Notes: generated by a model from the sequence alone, not told the origin. A stretch of 5,647 nucleotides of DNA from Candidatus Rifleibacteriota bacterium (GCA_017526725.1 JAFXRA010000139.1:1-5647); one strand, 5' to 3'. Numbered from the stretch's first letter, positions 1 through 5,647 are shown. Translations and numbers: made by a program.

Positions 1-35
1 AAAAAACAGCTTGGTTTTATCCAAGCTGTTTTTTT
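1..35 (-). terminator. Rho-independent terminator of the oraS-oraE operon
   Basis: A perfect inverted repeat pairs CAGCTTGG (7-14) with CCAAGCTG (21-28) around a 6-nt loop. The stem is extended by A/T pairs (1-6 with 29-34). Read on the minus strand, the stem begins a few bases after the oraE stop codon and is followed by a run of at least six T that reaches the window edge. The plus strand also shows a T-run (29-35), so it could stop transcription arriving from the other side as well. Confidence 0.9.
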
Positions 36-39
36 GTTT

Positions 40-2241
40 TCAGACTTTGCCTCGTTCCTTAAGCATTTTGACAATTGAGCTGATTACGTGAATCCCTTTG
101 GTTCCTCGACCGAAGCCATCATCCATGCCAGCTTCCTTTGCTATTTCACGAGTAACCTGGGTGCCTCCGCATACGCAGATTACTTTGTCTCTGATGCCTT
201 TTTCTCTAGCGATTTCGTCTAATAATCGCATATTCTTTTTGTGAACATCATTATGGCTGATGATTGTGCTAATCAATATAGCGTCAGCACCAGTTTCTAT
301 TGCAGCGTCTACCATTTTAGCTACAGGAACAGAAGTTCCTAAGTAATGGTATTTAACACCGTATTTTTCGATGCCGCCGTGTTTTATATCAAGTATTTCA
401 CGAATACCAACAGAGTGTTCGTCTTCGCCGACAGTGCCTGCTACTACCTTTAAGCCAAGCTTTTTTACTGCGGCTCTGATTTCGTCTTCATCAAGCAATT
501 CTTCTTTTGGTGGAATCTTGATTTTGGTTCTATCTATAGCAATAGAAGTTTTGCCTTTTACTTCAACAAATGTTCCTTCGCTTGGATGCATTACTTGAGC
601 ATTAACTATTTCTGGAGTATCTAACCCCATTTTCGCAGCCATTTCTAATGCAGCAGCTTTGGCGATTTCTATTTCTTCAGGAATGAAAACCTGTATCAGC
701 ACAGTGCCATCGCCAGCCCATTCCGTTTCAGGCATTATCATATTGCCTTTTCTAAATTCGGCTGATTTTTCTAGTCTTATATTGCAGTTGTCGGTCTGGT
801 CAATCTCATCAATATAGGCAATTTTATCGTGTTTGCAGAGCGTGCAACCGCCGATTAAATCGCAGGCTTTCTTTGTTCCTTTTGGTAAATGATTATCGCC
901 GTAAACACTGCAAACAGGTGCCAAATAATCGTCATCACGCTTAACTATTGTATCAACACCAACACCGCCGCGGCTGTCACGGGCAATACCGTCACCATTT
1001 CTTTCAGGGTAATGTGCAGAGTCAACAAAGAAGCCTTTTTCAACAGATGCAAAGTAACCGCCATTATCTAAGATTTCTTCTAAGAAGCAAACAGCTCGTT
1101 CTTTAATATCGCGAACCATTTCACCTAAAGGGCCGTCACGCTTGATTTGAAGCAATTCTTTAATGCCGTCTAAAGCGTTAAGAGTCTGTTTTGCGGTTTC
1201 TATACCTCTGATATTGTTATAATGCCAGGGAACGTTTCTTCCTTCGTCTGGAGTAATAGTGCTCTGGATATCAGCAGAAGTCAGAGCGGAAATCAAAGTG
1301 TCGATAACGTGAGTTCTAGTAGCTTCTTCAATATCTGCTTCGATATATCTTGTGTTCTGCTGTGCACGGAATTTATATTCGCTGAATATATCTCTTAAAG
1401 CTACTGCATAAGGCAAGTCATACCAAAGTTTTGGAGTTGGAGGAGCACATGGAGGAACGGTGGAAAGACCTATGTGGCTTTTGGGCATTCCAACAGCTAC
1501 AGAGAATGCACAGTTGATTCCATGCTGAACAAGAAGTTCTGGCATAACTGACCAGCCTTCTTTTGCTGTAGCGTTTGCGTTATGGGCACCGTCAATCTGG
1601 AATATTTCAGCATCAGCCATTACTTTTTTTGCGCTGGCAGCATCTACGAATGAACGATACATATTTACGTTTCTATATAAAACGTTGTATTGTGGGTCCT
1701 GATGAGCGCCGTTAATTCCTTCTTCTGCAAATAAAACAGCTACTTCTGGGCCGGCAACCCCTGAAACATAAGAGTGGAAGTTGATTTTTCGGCCAACTTC
1801 GTCTTCAATCAAATCACAGGCTTTTCGAGAAGCTCTGATTTGCTTTCTTGTAATAGGAACACCACCAACACCTTCTGGAGTGCCTTCTAAAAGACCGTCA
1901 ATATGGCTCTGACCTGTTGTTCTAATAACCATAATATGGTCTGCACCATGCCAGGCTGCCATACGCATACGTCTGATATCGTCTTCAAAACGGCCGGAAG
2001 CTATTTCTGTAGTAATAACAGGCATTGGCTGTGGATCAATGTTGTTGAAATACTTAGCAGCAGGTAACGGAACAGAGTTAATTAAAGGCTTAGAAACATT
2101 TTTATAGGTAAAAGGACCTATTTTGCCGCCTTCTAGTCTTTCACGCCATACCCAGCCTTTTCTGCGTGGTGAATAGTGTTCAAGGTCTTTTAATATTTCT
2201 TCTATATCTATTTTTTTATTTGGGTCTAGTTTGTAAGTCAT
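40..2241 (-). CDS. oraE: D-ornithine 4,5-aminomutase, large (E/beta) subunit
   Basis: Adenosylcobalamin- and PLP-dependent enzyme that moves the terminal amino group of D-ornithine to C4, giving 2,4-diaminopentanoate in anaerobic ornithine fermentation (cytoplasmic). The 733-aa product matches the family length (about 735 aa in Clostridium sticklandii). The N-terminal two thirds is the TIM-barrel catalytic part, with conserved stretches around E79, H220-N221 and R292. By alignment from memory these correspond to known PLP/substrate contacts. The C-terminal ~140 residues are the B12-binding Rossmann domain. It carries DxHxxG (D607, cobalt-ligand H609, G612) and K620, eleven residues after the histidine, the spacing of the PLP-Schiff-base lysine in OraE. 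A C460/C466/C469 cluster lies between the domains. The start is ATG at 2241, chosen over an upstream TTG (2289) because TAAGGAGA sits 5 nt before it and the N-terminus then matches the family length. It lies 10 nt after oraS. Lysine 5,6-aminomutase is excluded because its subunits have different sizes. Confidence 0.96.
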   Translation of the reverse strand: MTYKLDPNKKIDIEEILKDLEHYSPRRKGWVWRERLEGGKIGPFTYKNVSKPLINSVPLPAAKYFNNIDPQPMPVITTEIASGRFEDDIRRMRMAAWHGADHIMVIRTTGQSHIDGLLEGTPEGVGGVPITRKQIRASRKACDLIEDEVGRKINFHSYVSGVAGPEVAVLFAEEGINGAHQDPQYNVLYRNVNMYRSFVDAASAKKVMADAEIFQIDGAHNANATAKEGWSVMPELLVQHGINCAFSVAVGMPKSHIGLSTVPPCAPPTPKLWYDLPYAVALRDIFSEYKFRAQQNTRYIEADIEEATRTHVIDTLISALTSADIQSTITPDEGRNVPWHYNNIRGIETAKQTLNALDGIKELLQIKRDGPLGEMVRDIKERAVCFLEEILDNGGYFASVEKGFFVDSAHYPERNGDGIARDSRGGVGVDTIVKRDDDYLAPVCSVYGDNHLPKGTKKACDLIGGCTLCKHDKIAYIDEIDQTDNCNIRLEKSAEFRKGNMIMPETEWAGDGTVLIQVFIPEEIEIAKAAALEMAAKMGLDTPEIVNAQVMHPSEGTFVEVKGKTSIAIDRTKIKIPPKEELLDEDEIRAAVKKLGLKVVAGTVGEDEHSVGIREILDIKHGGIEKYGVKYHYLGTSVPVAKMVDAAIETGADAILISTIISHNDVHKKNMRLLDEIAREKGIRDKVICVCGGTQVTREIAKEAGMDDGFGRGTKGIHVISSIVKMLKERGKV

Positions 2242-2245
2242 GTTG

Positions 2246-2254
2246 ATCTCCTTA
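2246..2254 (-). promoter_or_regulatory. Ribosome binding site of oraE overlapping the oraS stop
   Basis: On the minus strand the sequence is TAAGGAGAT, followed by CAAC and the oraE ATG. The oraS stop codon TAA supplies the first bases of the Shine-Dalgarno sequence, so a ribosome finishing oraS covers the oraE initiation site. This decides the ATG at 2241 as the oraE start and implies coupled production of the two subunits. Confidence 0.85.
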
Positions 2255-2602
2255 GAATAAGCCCTGAAGAGCAGTGTCTTCTTCTGCAATCTTCTTAGCA
2301 GCTTCTAGAATGCTGATATTTTCTTTCTGAGAAACTTTCAGCACAACATGACCAGCACCTTTTCCTAACAAACCAGCTTCATTGATTTTCTTTACTAAAG
2401 TCTGGGTAGTAAGGCTGTCTATTCCCATTCTTAAAAGAACAGATCTTTCGATAGAAGGCGAAGTATAGTGCTTGCCGTATTCAACCATTGGTTCTACAAT
2501 TTTATTGCAGAGTTCCCAGAATCTGTCTTTTAGTTCTTCATCACTAAGCTTATGAAGCTCATTTAAACGTTTTTCATACTTTTTTAGTCTGTCTTCACTC
2601 AT
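2252..2602 (-). CDS. oraS: D-ornithine 4,5-aminomutase, small (S/alpha) subunit
   Basis: Small partner subunit of the alpha2-beta2 D-ornithine aminomutase. OraS is needed for OraE to be active. The predicted product is 116 aa, close to the ~121 aa of the Clostridium sticklandii protein. It starts with a charged, probably helical segment (residues 1-45, rich in K/E/D). The most conserved-looking block follows: SPSIERSVLLRMG (48-60), then a GLLGKGAGHVVLKV stretch (77-90) and a helical tail. Recognition rests on this block and on position directly upstream of oraE. The ATG at 2602 is preferred to a TTG at 2635, which would add a non-family MLLLIEKERKR extension. A purine-rich AAAAGGAAAG (2619-2610) lies upstream at a rather long spacing, with the core AGGA ending 10 nt before the ATG. 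This is the first gene of the operon. Confidence 0.93.
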   Translation of the reverse strand: MSEDRLKKYEKRLNELHKLSDEELKDRFWELCNKIVEPMVEYGKHYTSPSIERSVLLRMGIDSLTTQTLVKKINEAGLLGKGAGHVVLKVSQKENISILEAAKKIAEEDTALQGLF

Positions 2603-2647
2603 TCTTTTTCTTTCCTTTTCTATCAATAACAACAACTACTACTAATT

Positions 2648-2677
2648 ACAATAACTACTATTAACATATTTTGGCAA
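2648..2677 (-). promoter_or_regulatory. Possible sigma70 promoter of oraS-oraE
   Basis: On the minus strand TTGCCA (2677-2672, five of six matches to TTGACA) is followed after 18 nt by TATTGT (2653-2648, four of six matches to TATAAT). Transcription would start near 2641, giving a leader of about 40 nt, too short for a cobalamin riboswitch. The -35 lies within one copy of a 9-bp direct repeat. The assignment is weak because the -10 match is poor and other AT-rich hexamers are close by. Confidence 0.3.
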
Positions 2678-2698
2678 GAAGTTTACGCCTGGCAAGAA
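2672..2698. repeat. 9-bp direct repeat upstream of oraS
   Basis: TGGCAAGAA occurs at 2672-2680 and again at 2690-2698, exactly 18 bp apart from start to start and separated by GTTTACGCC. On the oraS strand both copies read TTCTTGCCA. The position, 70-96 bp upstream of the oraS start and ~20 bp upstream of the clpP -35, suits a regulator binding site. The ~18-bp period is not an exact multiple of the helical turn. No regulator is recognised. Confidence 0.5.
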
Positions 2699-2716
2699 AA
2701 ATATTCTTTTAAGCTA

Positions 2717-2745
2717 TTGATATAGGTTAAAAAAAAATATAGAAT
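2717..2745 (+). promoter_or_regulatory. Sigma70-type promoter of clpP
   Basis: TTGATA (2717-2722) and TAGAAT (2740-2745) are separated by 17 nt. Each matches five of six consensus bases, and the spacing is optimal. The spacer contains a long A-tract. The expected start point is near 2752, leaving a ~30-nt leader that contains the clpP ribosome binding site. Confidence 0.7.
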
Positions 2746-2781
2746 CATCTGTTGTATATTGAATTTTTCTATGGAGACAGT

Positions 2782-3417
2782 ATGAAAAAGAATATTTTTG
2801 CAAAAACTCGTCTTGATGACGATGATGATGACGAACAGATTGAAGACGATAGAGAACGTCTTACTGAGTTAAGCGATATAGTAGAACAGAAACTTCTAGA
2901 TAATCGACAGATTTTTCTGTGGGGTCCTGTAGAAGATGAATCTGCTCGTGATGTTGTTTCAAAACTTTTATATCTTGAAGCTTTGAAACCAGGTGAACCA
3001 ATAACTCTGTTTATCAGTAGTCCCGGTGGCGTAGTAACAAGTGGTATGGCAATCATAGACACAATGAATCTTATTACATCACCAGTTTCAACTGTTTGTA
3101 TGGGTTTGGCTGCTTCAATGGGTTCTTTGATCCTTTCTGCCGGTGAAAAAGGCAAAAGATTCATATTCCCATATGGCAGAGTAATGATTCACCAGCCAAG
3201 CGTTGAATACCTGTATGGTCAGGCTTCTGATTTGGAAATTCAAGCTCGTGAAATAGTTAAAACCAAAGAAATTTCAGCTGAAATACTTGGGAAGAACTGT
3301 GGAAAGAGCAAAGATAAGGTTTTGAAAGACCTCGACAGAGACTACTGGATGGATTCAAAGGAATCTATCGAATATGGTATAGTTGATGGAATTTTCAAAT
3401 TCCCGAAGAAGAAGTAA
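2782..3417 (+). CDS. clpP: ClpP-family ATP-dependent Clp protease proteolytic subunit (atypical N-terminus)
   Basis: Serine peptidase (family S14) that forms the barrel-shaped proteolytic core working with a Clp/Hsp100 ATPase in cytoplasmic protein turnover. The 211-aa product keeps the fold signatures: IFLWGPV (45-51), the oxyanion-side ISSPGG (78-83), GLAASMGS with nucleophile S112, VMIHQPS with H137, and LDRDYW with D187. The full Ser-His-Asp triad is therefore present. The first ~40 residues are odd. They contain six consecutive Asp (12-17) and further acidic residues, and lack the usual hydrophobic axial-loop strand and the GERAYDIYSRLL motif. The SPGG block reads ISSPGG rather than INSPGG. 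The ATG at 2782 is chosen over TTG at 2752 because GGAG (2773-2776) lies 5 nt upstream and a good promoter would start transcription at about 2752. It is monocistronic, divergent from oraS, and ends in a terminator. No Clp ATPase gene is nearby. It is probably a second or lineage-specific ClpP paralogue. Confidence 0.9.
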   Translation: MKKNIFAKTRLDDDDDDEQIEDDRERLTELSDIVEQKLLDNRQIFLWGPVEDESARDVVSKLLYLEALKPGEPITLFISSPGGVVTSGMAIIDTMNLITSPVSTVCMGLAASMGSLILSAGEKGKRFIFPYGRVMIHQPSVEYLYGQASDLEIQAREIVKTKEISAEILGKNCGKSKDKVLKDLDRDYWMDSKESIEYGIVDGIFKFPKKK

Positions 3418-3432
3418 GATAACTTTTTGAAT

Positions 3433-3467
3433 AAAAAAACCGGCATAATTCTTATACCGGTTTTTTT
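3433..3467. terminator. Bidirectional rho-independent terminator between convergent genes
   Basis: Seven A (3433-3439), then CCGG (3440-3443) and ATA (3445-3447) pair with TATA/CCGG (3453-3460), with one C/A mismatch and a 5-nt loop, followed by seven T (3461-3467). Because both flanks are A/T runs, it works for clpP on the plus strand and for the glycosyltransferase operon on the minus strand. The stop codon of the minus-strand gene (3468-3466) lies inside the T/A tract. Confidence 0.88.
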
Positions 3468-4821
3468 ATTCTCTTTTATAATCAAAAATCAAACAACCTA
3501 AGAACATAAGCGAAGGTAAATAAACACTAGCTATTCGAGGGAATGAATTTTCGACATGCCATACCAAATCATGAGGGGATATTAAATAAGCTAAAATAAA
3601 TAATAGATTCATCAGTATTATTATTAAGAATAGATATTTGAACTTGTAATATTTTTTATCTATAAAACCAGTAAATAAGTATACTGGGATAAACATAATC
3701 CAAAAATGTTGTTTTATAAAAATCCAAATATTAGGCATTATTATTTTATATCTTTCTAAGTCAAATATTTGTTTTAACCTGTCAGAAAGTCCGAATATTA
3801 AATCATTTTCACTATGAGCAAAATATCTTACAAATAAAACTGAAATAAAAATAGGTAATAAAGCAGCAAGAATTGTTAAAAAATTTTTTATAGATAAGAT
3901 TATATTCTTTTCTTTCTTATAAAGGCAATAAATAATAAATAAGCTATAACTAAGATATAAAGGTATTCCTTCGTTTTTTATCCAAATGCATAGACAAGCA
4001 AAAAACATCCCAATCCATGGTAGATTCCGGTTTTCCATGTTCCATTTAATAAACTCATATAAAGAAATTAGAAAAAATATTGCCAAAGGCGTATCTGAAT
4101 ATTGTACACAACTATGGAAGAAAATAGTTGGCGAGAAAGAGAGGATACTTACAGCTAAGATTGAATAGTATTTATTTTTTAATTTTATAAGATATAAATA
4201 AGGCAGAATAAAACAGTTAATGTTGAAAAACCAGGCAAAAAATATGGGAATGGTAGTATCAAACCCCTTAACATAGTTAAAGAATCTAGCTAATGTACAA
4301 GGTAAAAAAAGTGGATAATCGCGATGTGAATAATCAAAAGTATTAAAATACATTCGATTCCAAGCTTCGTTTCCACAAGACAAAAACTTTGCTCTGAAAT
4401 TCCACATTGCTATAGCATCGTAGGTTCCATCAGGATATTTTATACATTTATACCAAGAATATACAGCTATAAGGCTGAAAAGTATAATTGCCATATAGTT
4501 TAAAAGAGTTCTTTTCTTTTTCTCTGAATTACTTTTTTTTGTATGAAAAGAAAAAAGTTTATTTCCGCTTTTAAATCGCAAAGAGAGATATAATATTCCT
4601 GCAAAACAAGTTTCTACAACATGATAATTAGTATTATACCCGTTTGTGGCTATTGTATAAAACCAAAAGAAAATGCTGGTGAATCCTAATCCTAAGAATA
4701 GACTATGAAGTGTTGATATTAAATCATGCTTTTCGTGGGGATTACAAAAATATAAATATATGACTCTGCCGAAGAAATAAGCTATTAAAAAAGATAGAGA
4801 AAATCTAACAAAATACAACAT
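3466..4821 (-). CDS. Multi-pass GT-C-type glycosyltransferase-like membrane protein
   Basis: A 451-aa integral membrane protein with about ten or more hydrophobic spans (for example residues 5-26, 38-58, 107-125, 190-212, 217-236, 242-258, 269-300, 313-332, 368-386, 395-414, 431-446). Its organisation suggests a GT-C glycosyltransferase of the PMT/GT39-like type, which moves sugars from polyprenyl-phosphate donors on the outer face of the membrane. Supporting motifs are PDGTYDAIAMWNFRAKF (130-146) with acidic residues in the first large outer loop, HRDYPLFLP (166-174), YSDTPL (241-246), KNEG (282-285) and a C-terminal SPHDLVWHVENSFPRI (415-430). Many bacterial GT-C proteins of unknown acceptor show the same series. 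The ATG shares one base with the stop of the upstream gene (TGATG), so translation is probably coupled. Only a weak AGAAAG lies upstream. The gene is much more AT-rich than oraE. Substrate and acceptor cannot be told from sequence; O-antigen or wzy-type ligase/polymerase is a less likely alternative. Confidence 0.72.
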   Translation of the reverse strand: MLYFVRFSLSFLIAYFFGRVIYLYFCNPHEKHDLISTLHSLFLGLGFTSIFFWFYTIATNGYNTNYHVVETCFAGILYLSLRFKSGNKLFSFHTKKSNSEKKKRTLLNYMAIILFSLIAVYSWYKCIKYPDGTYDAIAMWNFRAKFLSCGNEAWNRMYFNTFDYSHRDYPLFLPCTLARFFNYVKGFDTTIPIFFAWFFNINCFILPYLYLIKLKNKYYSILAVSILSFSPTIFFHSCVQYSDTPLAIFFLISLYEFIKWNMENRNLPWIGMFFACLCIWIKNEGIPLYLSYSLFIIYCLYKKEKNIILSIKNFLTILAALLPIFISVLFVRYFAHSENDLIFGLSDRLKQIFDLERYKIIMPNIWIFIKQHFWIMFIPVYLFTGFIDKKYYKFKYLFLIIILMNLLFILAYLISPHDLVWHVENSFPRIASVYLPSLMFLGCLIFDYKRE

Positions 4822-5255
4822 CAGTCGTTTCTTTCTAATATAGCTAAATTTGAGAATATATCTTTCTCAATAAGCTTATACTTTTTATTCTTTTTACAAA
4901 AATTATCTAATTGTTCAGGAGTAGAATAATAGCATATTATCTTTTTGTTAGACCCATTTCTTTCTAGAATTGTTGGAACAATCATATATTGAAAACTAAT
5001 AAAATTATTATCAAATCCTTTTTTATAATCACTAAAAGGTTCTTTTAAATTATACCAGCCCATATTTGGAGTAGTTTTTGAATCTAAGAAAGATAATTTA
5101 TTGCTTTTTTTTAGCAGATTAAGACTAGCTAGCTTTTCTGATACTAATTCTGTTTTAATTTTTAAAAATAAATTTATTATGGCGATAAAAACGAAAAAAT
5201 ATAAAAATAGTTTGGCTAATATAATATTCTTCTGTTTAACTTGTTCTATAGACAT
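4821..5255 (-). CDS. Single-span membrane protein of unknown function, partner of the GT-C protein
   Basis: No family is recognised. The 144-aa product has a short basic N-terminus (1-11), one hydrophobic span (about 12-31) and a hydrophilic, Lys-rich remainder predicted to lie outside the cytoplasm. The outer part contains GWYNLKEPF (66-74), FQYMIVPTIL (88-97), KKIICYYS (104-111) and NLAILER (136-142), which look like alternating strands and helices of a small folded domain. There are two Cys (108, 120) but no obvious catalytic motif. The stop codon overlaps the start of the glycosyltransferase-like gene by one base, and the gene shares its strong AT bias, so the two are presumably one transcription unit. 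A stabilising or acceptor-positioning role for the GT-C enzyme is an inference from linkage only. The ATG at 5255 has no clear Shine-Dalgarno sequence, but starting there gives a sensible N-in/C-out signal anchor. Confidence 0.7.
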   Translation of the reverse strand: MSIEQVKQKNIILAKLFLYFFVFIAIINLFLKIKTELVSEKLASLNLLKKSNKLSFLDSKTTPNMGWYNLKEPFSDYKKGFDNNFISFQYMIVPTILERNGSNKKIICYYSTPEQLDNFCKKNKKYKLIEKDIFSNLAILERND

Positions 5256-5299
5256 AATTCACAATAAGCTGTTTTAATAATAATCTACTAAGACTCTAG

Positions 5300-5328
5300 A
5301 TAATATTATTTTTATTAACCAAGAGCAA
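5300..5328 (-). promoter_or_regulatory. Possible promoter of the GT-C operon
   Basis: On the minus strand TTGCTC (5328-5323, only TTG conserved) is followed after 17 nt by TATTAT (5305-5300, five of six matches to TATAAT). The expected start point is near 5293, about 38 nt before the ATG at 5255. AT-rich sequence makes chance matches likely. Confidence 0.35.
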
Positions 5329-5380
5329 ATTTATGTTTCACAAATAATAATACATTTGTTATTTTAAAGCAAATTTTGTG

Positions 5381-5408
5381 TCTGTTATCTGTTATCTGTT
5401 ATCCGTTG
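5381..5408. repeat. 7-bp tandem repeat, four units
   Basis: TCTGTTA is repeated three times without error (5381-5387, 5388-5394, 5395-5401), followed by a degenerate fourth unit TCCGTTG (5402-5408). It is too short and has no spacers, so it is not CRISPR. It is a simple tandem repeat of the kind that can vary by slippage. Confidence 0.85.
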
Positions 5409-5490
5409 AAAGTTAACAGTTTATTGGGTTTATCAACTCTAACTATTACAACAATATCCCACAAGTGACGTCAGTCGCAGTCCCACAACG

Positions 5491-5518
5491 AAGTGTCTCA
5501 CAGCGCAGCGTAACACTT
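5491..5518. repeat. Small inverted repeat
   Basis: AAGTGT (5491-5496) is complementary to ACACTT (5513-5518), enclosing 16 nt that include GCGC. There is no T-run long enough after it on the minus strand, and only TTTT next to it on the plus strand, so it is at best a weak terminator and more likely part of the repeat patch around it. Confidence 0.4.
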
Positions 5519-5563
5519 TTAACTTTTCCAACAATTCAGTCGGACAGTTTGCCTGCTCTGTGC

Positions 5564-5642
5564 AGTCTACCCATTGTCATAAACGTATAGCTTTCAGGGC
5601 TAAAGCCCATACGCTATACTTATTATGACAAATGAGTAGACT
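5564..5642. repeat. Long imperfect palindrome, MITE- or REP-like
   Basis: A nearly complete palindrome of 79 bp. AGTCTAC (5564-5570) pairs with GTAGACT (5636-5642). After one C/A mismatch, CATT pairs with AATG, and after a single bulged A, GTCATAA (5576-5582) pairs with TTATGAC (5623-5629). After a short internal loop GTATAGC (5585-5591) pairs with GCTATAC (5613-5619), and the tip is GGGC/GCCC (5597-5600 with 5605-5608). The tip can refold as GCTTT/AAAGC (5590-5594 with 5602-5606). No T-run follows in the 5 bases left, so it is not an ordinary terminator. It may be a non-autonomous mobile repeat, the end of a larger element, or a structured RNA. Confidence 0.72.
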
Positions 5643-5647
5643 TCTAG

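Larger units (their letters stand above)
5256..5647. other. Non-coding end region with several short repeats
   Basis: No convincing coding frame is seen in these 392 bases. From 5256 to about 5380 the sequence is very AT-rich and holds a possible promoter for the minus-strand operon. From 5381 there is a 7-bp tandem repeat. From about 5457 the composition becomes clearly richer in G+C, with a repeated octamer TCCCACAA (5457-5464 and 5481-5488), the 8-bp palindrome TGACGTCA (5466-5473) and a small hairpin (5491-5518). The region ends in a long imperfect palindrome (5564-5642). The patchwork looks like intergenic repeat or mobile-element debris. Confidence 0.6.

Noticed and set aside
371..1071. 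Short plus-strand open frames within oraE (371-598 and 889-1071)
   Set aside because: They lie antisense to a well-conserved enzyme gene, show low-complexity or unrecognisable translations and have no ribosome binding sites.
2672..2704. Sigma54 promoter suggested by the TGGC sequences
   Set aside because: The required GC dinucleotide 12 nt downstream of GG is missing for both copies.
2603..2716. Cobalamin riboswitch upstream of oraS
   Set aside because: The leader from any plausible promoter is too short, and no B12-box or multi-stem structure is visible.
2769..3164. Minus-strand open frame opposite clpP
   Set aside because: Its Ser-rich translation is the mirror of the Asp-rich and other clpP codons, and the catalytic motifs are clearly encoded on the plus strand.
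3986..4168. 60-aa plus-strand frame inside the glycosyltransferase-like gene
   Set aside because: It is antisense to a long membrane-protein frame and has no recognisable features or start signals.
5381..5408. CRISPR array
   Set aside because: The units are 7 bp and directly adjacent, with no spacers and no cas genes.
5564..5642. Integron attC site
   Set aside because: The arms do not carry the RYYYAAC/GTTRRRY core-site pair at the right places, and there is no integrase or cassette structure in the window.

Overview
The window reads as a piece of chromosome from a low-GC, anaerobic, amino-acid-fermenting bacterium. The strongest clue is an intact gene pair for the coenzyme B12- and PLP-dependent D-ornithine 4,5-aminomutase (oraS, oraE), an enzyme of ornithine fermentation best known from Clostridium. 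The neighbouring ClpP is not a typical Firmicute ClpP, so the phylum is left open. Candidates are anaerobic non-Firmicute lineages, but nothing here fixes one.

Layout. Positions 1-35 hold a strong hairpin terminator. On the minus strand oraS (2602 to 2252) and oraE (2241 to 40) form a tight two-gene operon that ends in this terminator. A 179-bp divergent intergenic region (2603-2781) carries a good sigma70-type promoter for the plus-strand gene at 2717-2745. It also carries a 9-bp direct repeat with 18-bp period (2672-2698) facing the oraS side. A divergent clpP-family protease gene (2782-3417) follows, with a complete Ser-His-Asp triad but an unusual acidic N-terminus. It converges on a second minus-strand operon, and both share a bidirectional terminator (3433-3467).

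The second operon is much more AT-rich. It consists of a 144-aa single-span membrane protein (5255 to 4821) and a 451-aa multi-pass GT-C-type glycosyltransferase-like protein (4821 to 3466). The two overlap by one base (TGATG), which suggests translational coupling and a joint role in lipid-linked sugar transfer at the outer face of the membrane.

The last ~390 bases (5256-5647) are non-coding. They hold a possible promoter for the second operon, a 7-bp tandem repeat, a switch to higher-GC sequence with short repeats and a hairpin, and at the very end a long (~79 bp) imperfect palindrome. That palindrome resembles a MITE or REP-like structured repeat and may be the edge of a mobile or repeated element continuing past the window.

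No clearly undescribed system is visible. The best leads are the atypical ClpP, the coupled GT-C/small membrane protein pair, and the structured terminal repeat.
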